Shown here piece by piece: positions 44,268-58,992 of a stretch of DNA of 64,000 bases. The position numbers and the translations under genes were made by a program. Location: assembly GCA_000827205.1 (NCBI GenBank), contig KN832555.1, forward strand, positions 155,881 to 219,880. The letters are read 5' to 3'. The notes under the pieces were generated by a model, which saw only the letters and a program-made list of their open reading frames with translations, was not told where the DNA came from and ran no database searches. Position 1 is the first letter of the stretch; every line of letters begins with the position of its first letter. The DNA is from Plicaturopsis crispa FD-325 SS-3 (Eukaryota; Basidiomycota; Agaricomycetes; Amylocorticiales; Amylocorticiaceae).

Positions 44268-44708
44268 AATCGATCCAGGAGTCCTGAGTAGTAAGCTTAT
44301 CTGCTCACCGATGTTTGTTGGTTGTTGTTTCTTGAATGCAGTAGTCGACGAGAGAAACTGGAGTTGGAGTCATCAGCTTGCACAATTGCATCCCTTACTA
44401 TTACATACAATATTCGATATGACTCGGAGATAACTTGTCCGGAAAACACAAAGACCTACAGCAACGACTAAATGCATGATGCAGGTGAAGAGACGCAGTT
44501 GAGGATAGCGCACAGAACGTATGCAGTCGGCCGCATGTGGTTGCTCTCAAATGCTTATACTTTAGTGCCATAGTTTGGACAAGAGCTCAACTCTGCTACT
44601 GGCAAGGCGGGCTCGGGGATGGAGTGATGATGAAACGCATGTCATATAACAGCATATTGAGCGGATTACATGCAAGCCCCGAGGTGAAGACCCAACAGAG
44701 CGAATAGA
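44268..44708. other. Intergenic
   Basis: Promoter side of the F-box gene and 3' flank of the ubiquitin fusion gene. No gene recognised. Confidence 0.45.
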
Positions 44709-46822
<2,114 letters not shown>

Positions 46823-48705
46823 ATGTCTGACTTTCAGCTGGTCGATCCGCGAGGATGGGAGATTGACTTGCAATCCGTACGTCTTCTGGAGACAAATTCT
46901 GGCCGTTCCTGAACAACACCAATGCCGCCAGGTCTACTCTGCTTATATGGGTCACTTTCAGCTTCACAATGTGCCTTGGTGAGCTCTACGTGTCTGGACT
47001 GCCGCCTTTGACTTACGCGTGACGAGGGGTCTAGGTATGAGCGATCATGGGGGCATCTGTTCGAGTCGTTCGCGGAATTTGTGCAGTTCTCTTGGCCGTG
47101 CATTACAGTCACCGACCGCGACACAGGCAGGGCACACATTGTGACACGCATGACATCCGTTGGCGCGTTTCTCAAGATGGTCAAGACGAGGCAAGTGGAG
47201 CTCAACTGTCTACTCACTGTCTCCAATCCATCCATCTGACTCTGTGTGATAGATTTGGTGAAACTCTGCCTACCGTCAACAATATGCTCAGCGTAATACC
47301 TTTTGAGACGTCGCAGCGGCCTCTGCGCACTGTGAGTGATCAAGCGTCGTATAAAAAGCTGCATGCTACGCTCCCTGCTGTTGTCCTAGCCGCGCAGAAG
47401 GTGCGCGTGCGCAACGGCGATGCATCAGCTATACGCGAGCTGTGGGCTAGGAAGGACAAATCGTTTTTGGCGGTTTCTTTTGAATGGAGTGAACGCAATC
47501 CAAATACTTGCTTTGAATGGGGTTACGCCGCTCTCAGATGCGGCCATCTTCATGCGTGAGTGCTTGCAATTGACAGAAATAAACATCGCTCATTGCTGTC
47601 CTGGTCCGCAGCCTGGGCGTCTGGCCTCCCGACCTGGATACAAATTGTCGGTCAGCATCGTCTACATGAAGAACAGCATTTCCTCAGCCTGACACTTCCT
47701 GCAGAAAAGGGCATTATGTCGTTTCCGAATATGCCGATAAGGTCCACAACAAGCATTCGCCTAGTCACCCATGGCAGGTAAGATGACATCCTCATTATAA
47801 GTCGTATTTCTCTGAACGATTCTTCTCCGTGAGCTAGTACGCAGTCAGTAATTTTAGCGTGGCTGCATGCTCCAAACATATGATTCACCGATGTCCTACA
47901 GTTTGGTGAGAGTCACGCTATTCCGAAGGCCAAGCTAGCTGTTGTTATCCAAGCCATCATAAGGTATCTTTCACCCAATAGACGAGAATGCACGCCACTG
48001 ATGTCCTTCCAGCAGCCTTGCGAGTCCCGACTCGGAGACTCACGCGAACGACCTCGTTCTTGTCGGGCATGGCCTTATATCCGATTTGCAGCGGCTCGAA
48101 GAGATGAAAATCAGTACGCCCCCAAGATTCTCGTTCCCCTCCGCCACTGAAATGCACCTGCGTCTCCAGAGATCCCACGGAACGTTCTCGTGGTTGACAC
48201 GGTGACCCTCGAGCACAACTTATTTGCGACAGGTGCGCGCGGGGCCATGTTGGACCCAAGAGGACACCCCCGCGCCCCAAACACCTCGCTTTCGCTTGCG
48301 AGCCTCCTGCACTCGCTCCCCCTGGACGTTCGATGCGTGCTGCACAATTCCGGGAACGACGCCTTCCTTACCCTGTTCGCGATGCAGCGGCTCATTGACC
48401 CGGACCACACCCCCGCTGCGCCGAAATGGGGCTCGGGCACGCCACCGGATGCACGCCCGCGGCTGTCCAGCGTGCCAGGCCACCCGTCGACCGCGAGGAT
48501 GTCGCCGCAGATGGCGTATCCGGTGTCTCCACTGTTGACGCCGTTGCCTTCTGGGCAGACTGGGTATTTTGGCCTGGATGTTGGTGAGCAGCGGCCGCGT
48601 GTTCCGAAGCAGGTGTCGCCGGGGGGTGATCGTAATTCGAGGAGGCTGAGTGCTGCTCCCTCGAAGGAAAGTGATGCTCGTTCTAGGAGGGTCTCGTTGA
48701 TGTGA
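46823..48705 (+). CDS. Gfd2/YDR514C-like RNase H-fold protein
   Basis: Basidiomycete homologue of the Gfd2/YDR514C C-terminal domain, related to DEDD exonucleases; function unproven. Start MSDFQLVDPRGWEIDLQS, then exons VYSAYMGHFQLHNVPW and YERSWGHLFESFAEFVQFSW. An intron with a GC donor (ACGAG|GCAAGT, the GC-AG consensus) follows KMVKT. The RNase H-like domain runs from FLAVSFEWSERNPNTCFEWG through GVWPPDLDTNCR, GHYVVSEYADKV, FGESHAIPKAKLAVVIQAII, LVLVGHGLISDLQRLEEM, IPRNVLVVDT and RCVLHNSGNDAFLTLFAM. The HG...D and HN..NDA motifs match ExoII/ExoIII, but the first DxE aspartate appears to be Ser (VSFEWSE). The C-terminal 90 residues are Ser/Pro-rich. About eight exons. Convergent with the delta-COP gene. 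Confidence 0.65.
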
Positions 48706-48928
48706 TCATGCATGTTACCTTGGACATTTGGACTGCTAAGTCTCTCTCTTTGCGCATCACTGGACATTCGTTCTCATGGACTTTATGGATCCCACATTTT
48801 GATCTCGTCGATGGACGCTTTTCTACGATCGCTGTCTTCAGTAGTACTGCGCATTTCGATGATACTTCCTCAAAGCAATATGTCATAAGCGAGCGGTTGC
48901 TGCGAATTCATGACCGAATAGATACACT

Positions 48929-50828
48929 TTAAACCACAGAATAATCATCAACGGTCAGGATGCTGTCCGTCGACCACACCGGCTCCTCGCCATCGGATAT
49001 TTTGGTGACATTTTCGACCGTGACGCCGGCTAAGCTGCCCTGCCCGACGAAAGACACTTTCACCGGGAAGAACGCGCCGGCATCGTCTCCGCCGACTGTG
49101 AACTCGAGCGATCCGGAGCGTTCGTCCGCGTTCACGAGTGGGACGGACCAGTCGAGGGAATGGCTGGAGGGGTTGAGGGCCCATTCACCAGTGTGGGAAG
49201 AGACGCTCGGGTAGGAGCCAGTGCTGTTGTGAATTGTGCAAAATCAGGACATGGAACTATCAAGCTCGCAAAGTACTCACGGAAGGGGGATGGAGATGAC
49301 AAGATCGTATATGGTGATGTTCTCGTTTTCGAGCTCGTACTCGATGTTGACGTCGCAGGTCCCACCATTTGAAGGTGTCGGCCAGCAGTTGACTTTCAGA
49401 CACGTCAGCATTCGATACACACTGGCGAGAGTCACGCAGCGTACTGGATAAGGGCACGTAGCTTTCGTCTTTACCAGAATACCTCCACTTGAGCACCGCG
49501 AGACTCTGGCCAACGGGGAAGCTGCGCGATGGATCTTTGAGTGCCACGATCCGCGGTTGGCCCGGCACAAATTTTGCGACGTTTGGATGTTGCTTGAACT
49601 GGAGATCGGAGCCGAAATCCGTGGACGGCGACGCAAGTGCCAGTCGGACATGAGCAAGGGAGGCGTCAGTGATCTGTAGGTTCATGTTGCCCTGTAGTTC
49701 CATAGATTTCAAGCCGCCCTCGCGCACGAGCGACACAGAGAGCTGCTCCTTCACGACGATGTGTATGCTGTAACGACGACGTTAGCCATGCACTGGTCAT
49801 AAATGCGCAAGGCCGTACCTTTCAGCTTGAACTGCCGGCAGGCTACCCCGACCGTCTCTCGAGACGGAGGGGGAGATAGACACCGCGGGACTGCTAGGCG
49901 CCGATAACTCTTCGCGGACTGGGAGATCGCTGCCACCCAACTCCTCCAACAGCTCCGCCTGCTTCGTCTTCTTGCTGCCCAGCTTCATACCGCTTCCCTT
50001 GAACGCGGGTGCGCGTACGGATGAGGGTGCAGGCGAAGAATTGCGCGCGATGGGCGTTTCGGGTGTCTCGAACCGCGGTACAGCGGCATAGCCCGACGCG
50101 CCGCCGCCGAGATAGCTGGCTCCACCTCCACCTCCCCCTCCGGCTGCCCGCCTCTGCTGCTCGCGCCGCTGCATTTCGAGTTGTTTGGCTCGGCGCTTGA
50201 GCTCTTCCTTTGCCTCTGCTTCTTTGTTCTGCACATAACTCAGACGCTGCATCGTTTGCAAGGCATGTAATAGGACGAACCCTCTCGATAATTTCCTGGA
50301 TCTTCTCTTCGTGACTCTCCATTTCCAGCACGCTCCGTACTTGCATCAGGTTGATCTGTTCCCTGTACCCCAGGCTGACTATCTCATCGAAAGCTCCGAG
50401 GAGCTCAAACGCGTTCTTCAGGATTTCTCGCTCTTCGGCGGTACGACACATATCGGATGCAACGCGTGCAAAGAGATGGAGCGTGTCGATGTCTTGGAGG
50501 ATGTTGGACGCCTTATTCGTGATGAGGAGGATATAGAGGTCCTCCAGCGGCTGGTATACGTATCGCACATCGGCAGTTTCGACAGAGGTGTGCTGAGTGT
50601 TGGTGGGGATAAGTTTCGGGAAGGAGGCAAGCAGGGATTCGATACGGGTCCGTGTCATGTCGCGAAATTGACGGGAAATCACAGCTAATATGCTCGTTAG
50701 AGATGAACAGAGACCGTCCTAGACAAAACACTCACCTTTCCCGGCTTTCGTGCATATTGAGGCTGCGAGAACGACCTGCGAGGACAAGTCAATTATGCAA
50801 GCGACTGCATGCGCAATCCACGCACCAT
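48929..50828 (-). CDS. RET2: Coatomer subunit delta (delta-COP, archain)
   Basis: COPI subunit paired with zeta or beta-COP in the adaptor-like subcomplex; cytosolic, recruited to Golgi membranes. Start Met at 50828 is split off by an intron straight after ATG, then VVLAASICTKAGKAVISRQF, the longin-like N-domain (SLLASFPKLIPTNTQHT, YVYQPLEDLYILLITNKASN, ILKNAFELLGAFDEIVSLGY). A Lys/Arg/Glu-rich linker (EAKEELKRRAKQLEMQRREQ) and Gly-rich stretch follow, then the mu-homology domain (EQLSVSLVREGGLKSMELQG, QFKQHPNVAKFVPGQPRIVA, FPVGQSLAVLKWRYSGKDES) ending WSTDSILTVDDYSVV. About 530 residues, normal length. A second COPI gene, beta, is at 17601. Confidence 0.95.
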
Positions 50829-51166
50829 TTTCTCCCGTAATCTGGTGAGAACAGACTATGAATCTGTGCTATCTCGCCGACCGTGTAGCACTCTGGTATT
50901 TGCAGCTATCTAGTCGCGTAAGAGGTATAGCAGAGCTATAGAGTACATGTAACTGCTGTGTGCGCTGTCGGTGCTCAGATCTCGGACATGTACACGAGGG
51001 ACCGGCCCTAACGCTAAAGTCAAGGATCGTGACTAGAGTCGCGCATGTTGCCACGTCCTGACACGTCCGCTCAACGACAGTAAAATTTGTTACAAAATCC
51101 GTGTTTGCTTTCCATCTTTGATTATATACAGGTTGGTGCGTGAATTTCATCTAATGATCACCAAGT
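50829..51166. other. Intergenic
   Basis: Promoter side of delta-COP and 3' flank of aldo-keto reductase A. Nothing recognised. Confidence 0.45.
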
Positions 51167-53000
51167 TCATAGCCTTCCGAAAATATCCAAAGGCGGCCTG
51201 CCGTAGTTGACCTGTGCAACGGAGAAGGTTGAGACGCAGATTATTTGTGTCGGGTCAAAATATACATACGGGAGGGGCTGGTTTATTCTTCAGAATGTCT
51301 TCAATCTTCTCCAAGACCTCGGGGGTCAGCTTGGGAAGAACTTCCAATGCCTTCAAATTTTCCAACACCTGCTCAGGCTTGGTTGCACCGAGTATGACAG
51401 TCCCGGTGTTAGGGTTCTTCGCGAGCCAGGCAAGTGCAAGCTGAGAGACCGAGCATCCAAGGTCTGTAACACAAGGTCAGTACCATACCGGCCTCTGAGA
51501 AAACTAACAATGATCTATGCACACCTGCAGCAAGTGCCGTCGCTTTCTTGACCTTTGCGATTTTCTCCTGGCCCTCGGGCGTGTTAAGGCTATCCACGGC
51601 CCGTTTGAACTGCGAGTGCGTGGCGAAACGCGACCCATCTGGGATGCCGTCGTTATACTAGTTTAACGACGGCGTAAGTAAAATGCGCGGATAAGCCAAT
51701 GGACAAGCACACCTTTCCGGTGAGAAGTCCGCTTGCGAGTCCAGAGAATACAGTAGTGGAGATCTTGTACTTTTCGTACAGGGGCCTGGTTCACTCGTTA
51801 GAGCCATGGTATATTGAGGGTATTACTAACGCACCGATACTCCTTCTCGGGCCGCTCACGATGGAACATGCTAAAGAAAATTTCATAAGCATACTGGAGA
51901 ATGGGGTGGCATATTAAAAGAGCGTACTGATGCTGGCATTGCTCGGCGATAGGTGGAATCAGACCGAGCTTTGAGGATACATCTGCAATCAGCATCAGTA
52001 CGGATATCGTGAAGCATTCGTTTGAGTGTGAACACACGGTAAGCCTCTTCTATTTCATATGCGGACCACTCGGAAGTCCCCCAGTAAAATGCCTGTTGCA
52101 ATGCGCTGCCTTGTCAAACCGCAAATACCTCTCAAAGATAATAGCTACGAACCCATCCTTGGTTGATCACAAAATTGAAGGCGCGGACAATCTCCTCCAT
52201 AGGCACTATTCCGGGTCATCGTTAAGTACCCAGGCAGCGATGATAGACAAATACTTACCTGTGTTGTCAGGTCGATGCGCAAAAATAACATCGACGTATT
52301 CCTGGCCAAGACGCGCCAAACTCTCCTTGGTACCCTCAATAATGCTGGAGGAGACATCAGCCAACATGTATAATTGCACATTGGTTGCAATTCGGAAAGG
52401 GATAGAACCCACTGTTTCCTGGAAAGACCAGTCGCGTTCTGGGAGGGGTACCCCACGCCCCAGAATAACTTCGTGGTCAAGATAATATCCGTGCGGCGAA
52501 AACCGAGCTCTTTGATGACCCGTCCCCTACATATGATCATGAATACGGCATGCTCGCGATGAAAGGATAACCAGGATTACTTACATCTCCTCCTCTGATT
52601 TTCCATTATTGTACGTCTCCGCCGTGTCGAACATGTTGATTCCATTGTCAAAAGCAGTCTTGATGATTTCCTGAGATGTTGCATATGTCGAATTAATGAG
52701 CGAGGTATTTCCGTCAGAAAACCCGTATGAACCGACCTTAACAGGATCCCCCGTGACGGTCTGTCCGAGCGTGCTGAAAATCGATTAGAGACGTATTAAA
52801 ATTCTGCTTCATCGATGTGAATTTGCAATAGCTTACAGCCCTGTTCATCGCAGATCAATCAGTCCGCTGATGTAGTGTTAAGTAGGTGCAGTGGACTCAC
52901 ATCCTCCGAGGGAAAACAGCGGAACACGCAGGCCCGAGTTCCCGAGCCGTCTGAACGGCATGTTCTTGGGGTCAAATTCCTGCTTTACAACTTCAGTCAT
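51167..53000 (-). CDS. Aldo-keto reductase, Kv-beta-like (AKR6 type), copy A
   Basis: NAD(P)H-dependent oxidoreductase with TIM-barrel fold, related to potassium-channel beta subunits; substrate unknown. Start at 53000: MTEVVKQEFDPKNMPFRRLG, then [13 protein letters not shown]-type strand. Catalytic tetrad signs: Asp in INMFDTAETY with Tyr four residues on, Lys in DIILTTKLFWG, His in [11 protein letters not shown]. Further motifs [19 protein letters not shown] (NADPH-site GTSEW), PIAEQCQHQYAL-type strand, YNDGIPDGSRFATHSQFKRA, and [20 protein letters not shown] followed by ILGATKPEQVLENLKALEVL. The last intron places the end at LDIFGRL. About ten exons. Tandem head-to-tail with copy B. Confidence 0.85.
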
Positions 53001-53595
53001 CTTATTAGATCGAGGGGACGCAAGGGTGTCGTGAGGATATTGTGGTGGTTGGGAGCAAGAGGTCAAGGGCAAGGCGTGCTTCCCGCGAAATATAAGTGTC
53101 GCTAATGGTAGTGCGGTCAGTGGCCAAAAAATAGATAGGTAGGCTCAGTCATCATCGCTCCTTAAATAGGGCAGCATTCGGTGGAATACATCGATGTCAT
53201 GAAGCAACATGAAGCTGTACGAAGCTCAGCGAGCACGTTGTCTCAGCCGGACGGATATCCCTTAGAGCAAGCCGTACGGCTAAAAGTCGGAGGTAGATGT
53301 TGTGACCGGATTATACCCCGCAAAGCCGGACGTAAAGCAAGGATGTTATGTCCATAAGTCCGTCTCTCCAAGATGTCCGTATGCGCTTGAACAACTCCAA
53401 GATACGACTTGTAGGACGAAACTCACATGCACAACCACCCAACTGTGATCTCCAAATGCGAGAGCCCGAATTATATACACGGCAATGCGTACGATGTTTA
53501 CAATGGAGGCCTGCCAAACGCGTCCAAGCTTGGCCTCCCGAAGGTTCCCTGTCGATCATGATCCATGTTAGACACTGCAGTGTTTCAATAGTGGA
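53001..53595. other. Intergenic between the two aldo-keto reductases
   Basis: Promoter of copy A and 3' flank of copy B. Open frames here lack family features. No repeat boundaries found. Confidence 0.45.
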
Positions 53596-55276
53596 TTAAA
53601 TGAATGAGCTTACCACAGGGACTGGTTTGTTGTCCAGTATCTTCTCCACCTTCTCCAGGATCTCTGGGGTGAGTTTTGGGAGGACATCTAAGGCCTTCAG
53701 GTTTTCGACTACCTGCTCCGGTTTCGATGCACCCAGGATCACAGTGGAGGTGTTTGGATTCCTCGCAACCCATGCTAATGCAAGCTGTGATACAGTGCAA
53801 CCCAGTTCTACCGACGACCGAGGTAAGGGTACGAACGTCACGGAAAGTGGGGACGCACGTACCTGATTCAGCAAGCTGCGTGAGTTTCCTTACTTTCTGT
53901 ACATTTGCCTTTCCCTCTTCACTCTCGACGAGAGGCTTGAATCGTTCGTGATGGGCGAACCGCGAACCTTCCGGAATGCTGTCGTTGTACTGCCGTAGGT
54001 GTCTTCAGTGAGAGGAAACGGGCGAAAGCGGAAAGGCGCGTCGCGAACCTTTCCCGTGAGCAGTCCACGGGCAAGTGGAGAGAATACGGTGGTGCCAAAA
54101 TTGTATTTCCGATATAACGGGCTGTGACGTCCGTATCGCGAATGAGAATTGCATGCATCCTATGAGTGAGATCATGAAAGAGCACTCACGCATACTCCTT
54201 CTCGGGCCGCTCACGAACGAACATACTTTCAATAAGCGAGGGTGTCAGACAGTACTGGATTATTTCGGGACATCAAAATCTCACTTGTGTTGGCATTGCT
54301 CCACGACAGGCGCTATAAGCCCGTATTTGTCTGCGACGTCTACCCAGACTGTGAGCGAGAACTGGCATGGATGAGCGAAATGGATCACACACGGTGCGCT
54401 TCCTCTATTTCGTGCGCCGACCACTCAGAGGTCCCCCAATAGAATGCCTGGAGCAGCGAGTTGTCAAGACATGGCTGTTCAACGGGAATTACATACTGCA
54501 GTACTCACCCAACCCTGATTGATAACGTAGTCGAAGGCGCGCACGGTCTCCTCGATGGGAACTGTGCACATTGTGAGGCACGGATCAGGGCGTGGATGGC
54601 TCCTATTTGATACGTACCAGTGTTATCAGGCCTATGGGCAAAAATGACGTCCACATAGTCAAGCTGTAGACGGGCTAAGCTTGACTTTGTGCCTTCAATG
54701 ATACTACGGATGCAGCTGTAAGTATTTGCTAGCAAGAGTTCGTGGCGAGACACGGACTGTTTTCTCGATAAACCGCCATCGTTGGGATCCTTGAAGCGGC
54801 GAAGTCCCCAAAATATCTTGGTTACGATAACCAAGTCCGAACGTCGCCAGCCCAGCTCCTTGATCACTCTTCCCCTGCTCATTGAGACGTGAGTATGTGA
54901 ATCTCAACAGCATTTTCGAAGTGCCATACATTTCTTCGTCACATTTCCCCGTTCCGTAGAGCTCTGCAGTATCGAACAGATTGATGCCGTTATCGAAAGC
55001 GGTCTTCATGATTTCCTTGACTGGATCTCCGACCACAGTCTCGCCTGTCCGAGGCGATAACATTGAAGGAACAAGTCCATCAGCAGAGCGTATTCCTCTT
55101 ACCGACGGTGAGCCCTGTAAGTAGTCGGCGTGTCTTCAGCATGGCGCATCGATATCCTCGTGGGGCAGATGCTCACATCCACCGATCGAGAATAACGGCA
55201 CTCGAAGACCGCTGGATCCCAGGCGCCTAAACACCATATTCTTGGGATCGAAATCGACTGTTCCGGTTTCTGACAT
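53596..55276 (-). CDS. Aldo-keto reductase, Kv-beta-like (AKR6 type), copy B
   Basis: Tandem paralogue of copy A. Start at 55276: [34 protein letters not shown]. Tetrad signs: [19 protein letters not shown] (Asp, Tyr), [12 protein letters not shown] (Lys), [11 protein letters not shown] (His). Toward the end [12 protein letters not shown]-type segment with [51 protein letters not shown], and the C-terminus [19 protein letters not shown]. Exon-intron positions follow copy A. The coding parts are clearly related but diverged, so this is an older duplication than the kinase array. Around 340 residues. Confidence 0.85.
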
Positions 55277-57729
55277 CTTGCTCGATCGACGACGGAGGTT
55301 TGGTTGGGAGGAAAAGGCTGCGTCGCTTTCGCCTTTCTGGACACTAATTATACGGCGTGAGTACCGCGAAGCGTCTGAACAAACTGTCGTCTCGACAATT
55401 TGCGACGCTCTTGCCCAATCGGTCCTTGTCGGCCGCGGCGCACGGGAGAAAGACGGCAAAAGGCTTGACTCTTGGGAGGAGGCAGGTAAAACATCGAGAA
55501 CGATGATGGCCTTATCTTCACCGTCAATAACGTCATGCTACCCGATAAGATTGAGCACAGACTGCCTTGAAAATCAGTAGAACATTCAGAGTGCACGAAG
55601 CGGGCCAAGTCGACAGCGGGAGGCCGTCGAGAGACCTTCCGTAGATGTCGAAGGCGACGAACTCGAAATCATGTGTTCACAGCGATGGCGGCCCAAAACA
55701 ACCCGTGTACATGAGGAGAATGCATGCAACAGGTGCTTGGGACGTCTTTTCGAAGTAGCTGTCGACTGACCGCCCAGCCAACAGAAAAATAGAAGAGAAA
55801 CAGAAGAATTGTGATGCTCGGTCAGAACGACTATCCAAGCGTTGACGTTTGGTGGACGGGTCGAAAAGAGATTATCCGGGAAACACATGAGTCGAGCAGG
55901 CGAACCCATACATTTCGTCAGCAATGTAGATGAAAGGTCCAGCGAGGCGTAAGCACACCTAGTCAAGCAAATCATGTACCACAGATGAGTTCGTAACAAT
56001 TCGTGAGCAAGTAGGATGGTTAAATTAGCTTAAACCGACCTTCTTGGCGCGATAGAGGACGTCCGAAGTCGACGCGTACCCGTCGGTGAAGGTTGCAAGT
56101 GACAAACATCGTGATCGAGAAAGTATACTCGGTCTCAAGGCAACGCAGGGTCGATCCTTTGAGGGGCGATGAGAAAGCCCGTCGTCATGACGGGGAATAG
56201 CCGACTATCGCAGCAAGTCCGTCTACAACACCCGATGCGTCGCTCTAGACTACGTCCAGATGCACCAAACAAGTGTGATCGTCGAGGACGCCGTCCAGGG
56301 AGGAGGCGGTCGCCAGACATGGGCTTGCGGAGCAAGGGGAGACGCGATGGTGCGGAATGAAGAAGTTACGCTGAGCGGGCTTGTCCGGGTGGTGGTGCAT
56401 CAGATTTCATATATAGAGCACAACGCAATATGAGCGACAAAGTCGAGAGCAGTCTCAGGCGGAGCCAAGAAGCGCAGGATGTTGCACCCAGACCTCGTAC
56501 AGGGCGAGGGGATTTGGAATTGGATGGGAAAGAACACGTCGTGCCGGCTGCGTGAGACTACCAGAGAGGAGAGTGGACGCAAGCGTGCATGTTTAACCGC
56601 GCAAGTACAGCGGTACGCCACCAAATTGCGCAACTGTGGGCAAGTGAGAGTCCGACGGTGGCGGAACTAGTGGTAGGACGTTTTCCCGAGTCCAGGGCGG
56701 GCGAGCCTCGGGGACAGCGTTGTCGACGAGGCTGGTATTGGTGAAGGTCGCGAATGAACCTTACATAGATAGAGACACTGCCGAGGAGTTGTATCTTAAC
56801 CTAGGACCAGAACCCGCTTGCAATCCGGGGTCATGCACGATGCTGGGTTCCACGGCCACGGGAAATGGCGCTCGAAGATCTTGGGTTAGACGCAGAGCCG
56901 TAATCTCGCGCCGACGGAGAGCTAATGCACGTCGGATCGAGATGGACAGACATCGGCAGTAAACAATTTAGTCGCCCAAAAGAGCTGCAGCACGTACCTA
57001 GTGCTATCCTCCGCCGACGAGGATATGAATGCCCTTAACTCCAGTCGTGCGTCCGAGGATTGGCAGTCCCGACTTAAAATGTTAAACGAGCCCAAATCGG
57101 AACCACCGTCGCCCCTACGGGGTGGCATCGGTAATCGTCGGCCCCGCCGACGTGCGTGCATGCTCCACCGTGTAAAAACGGTGGCAACGATGGGATTCCT
57201 AAGAAGAAGAAAAGTTGCAGAATCAATCTAGAAAGCAGCGCTTGCCAGGATGAACTCACGGCGTGAGGGCCTTCGAGCGTCTAGATGAGCAGCCGCCCGT
57301 GAAAGCCCGCTATGCTCACGATTCTGCCGCGCTACTGGTGGTAGCGCCCGTGGACTGCTGCGCAAAGTCGACAAGGTCATGCATCGACCGATCTGCGGTA
57401 AATTTCGTAACGAGCTGAACATATCGCTCCTCATGGAAGAGCACAATGGATTTCCGCTCGTTGAGCAGCGTTGCCAGCCGCAGCCTGATCAGAAGATTCA
57501 ATGGTATGGCTGTAACAGGCGTCTAAATGACTTACAATACAACGGTGAGATATTATACCGACGGTGGTGGAAATCGTCGGCCGAATGCCAATGCTGCCTA
57601 AGACAGGGAGCGTCAATCGGCGGGAGAAGTACAAAGAAATGCGTACGTTATGACGCATACACATGAGCCAGGCGAGACACCCGGGGTATCCACACTACAA
57701 ATTCATGAGCAGAGCGGATCGTAACGGCA
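55277..57729. other. Intergenic or unrecognised gene(s)
   Basis: 2.45 kb upstream of aldo-keto reductase B. On the minus strand at 57316-57501 a frame (RLATLLNERKSIVLFHEERY then VQLVTKFTADRSMHDLVDFA) looks coding-like, and DDFHHRRYNISPLY precedes it across a possible intron with a GTAAGT donor, but the phases do not join cleanly and no family is recognised. A diverged or unusual minus-strand gene is possible; nothing firm can be drawn. Confidence 0.3.
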
Positions 57730-58890
57730 CTAGTAGGTGGGGATAGAGGCGATGTATGGGATGGAGCGATGGAGCTGCGCCGTGCCATCGATGGCCACAC
57801 TTCTCTGAGTAGCTGCCACCTGCAACGAGTCAAGTTTGAAGTCGAGCGGCCAGATGACCAGGGTTTGGACCTTGCACAATGTGCACTGGCAGTAACGGCA
57901 CAGAAATGGTGACGAAGGACAACGGGAATTAATGGGAACTAGTGTCGTTACGAGATGTGGAGCACCCGAGACGTTTATCGACGAATTTCCGGAGCACTAA
58001 GCGCCGAGTCCGCATCGGACTACCCTTTGCACTGTCCATCTTGGACATCTATGGAAAGGATAGTGATCTGGTGCAGAGGGACAGGCGTAGCGTCTCGCAA
58101 TCCACCGTGCATATCACGTAGCCCTGTGTCTATTGTTGTCAACAGCAGATCGTGAGGATTAGGGAAACTACGGACTATAGGGACGGGAAACTGCGTTGAA
58201 GCTCCGCTGCTGAGATGAGAACTGAAGGTACCTTGATGTGAGGGTATGTATGGATCGGGAACGTCTTCTAAGAGCTTAAAGCATGCAGCGAGGCCGGATA
58301 CTAGGTGCGGAGGAGCAAAAATGAACGCATGAGTACAAAGAAGAAACATAACTGGCCTGAGTTATTTAACGATCGGAGCGGCGTCACCGTGATATTCACC
58401 TGAGCTCCTTTCCGTCGAGATGTTTGCGCAGCATCCCGAAAGAAGAGCCTGTGCAGCGTGAAAAAGATCAGAACCACTGAGTCTACATAGATTGAATGAA
58501 ACGAAATTGTGAGACCTACAGGGCGGTGATAGCTGTATCCATCAACGGGTATACACGCCCTCGAGGTAAATCTGCTGTGAATGAGTTGGAAGAAGGGTCC
58601 ACATTCTGTTTCGAAGATGGGACGCAAGTCGTGAGAGTCGTTCGCGTACTTCACAGGTCATTCACGACAAGTCCAATCACCAAGTCTGAATATCAGACGT
58701 AGCGGGGGCCTTCCAGCTCCGAGCGCCGCTCATGCATGAAGTCCTCTAACGCCAGGGGAAATAGTCGTTCTGGAATGCGAACGGCGATCGTTTCTTCAGA
58801 ATTGTATTGTCGACCATATTTTTCCTTGAAAAAAGGAGTATAAAAGTATTGCAAACAAGGAACGGAGTGACAAGTCGGAATTGCGTTCGC
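57730..58890 (-). CDS. Putative unassigned gene
   Basis: No family recognised. Coding-like pieces on the minus strand: MANAIPTCHSVPCLQYFYTP onward to RRSELEGPRY, joined by a plausible GT-AG intron to YANDSHDLRPIFETECGPFF and FTSRACIPVDGYSYHRPV. These are followed by FKLLEDVPDPYIPSHQGTFS and LTTIDTGLRDMHGGLRDATP, and near the end VQTLVIWPLDFKLDSLQVAA then IPYIASIPTY with a stop at 57730. The joins before FKLLED and before VQTLV do not keep phase in the introns I could propose, so either the model is incomplete or the gene is decayed. Its putative start lies 102 bp from the CACTA-type element at 58993. Confidence 0.3.
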
Positions 58891-58992
58891 CATTGTGTTG
58901 GAAAGGTTTAAGGTCGTTGTCGATGTCGAGCGCGACGCTGAACGGATGTCGGGCTTCGGAGACGAGCCCACGTGGAGGAGCGCGTTCGTCGT

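Noticed and set aside
46823-47700. Gfd2-like gene looked like a pseudogene with frameshifts and stops
   Set aside because: Introns 46877-46931 (GTACGT...CCAG), the following GTGAGC...CTAG intron and a 45-nt intron near 47660 restore a continuous frame, so it is called intact.
51200-55276. Tandem aldo-keto reductases as one long gene
   Set aside because: Each has its own start, full catalytic tetrad and C-terminus, separated by about 600 bp.
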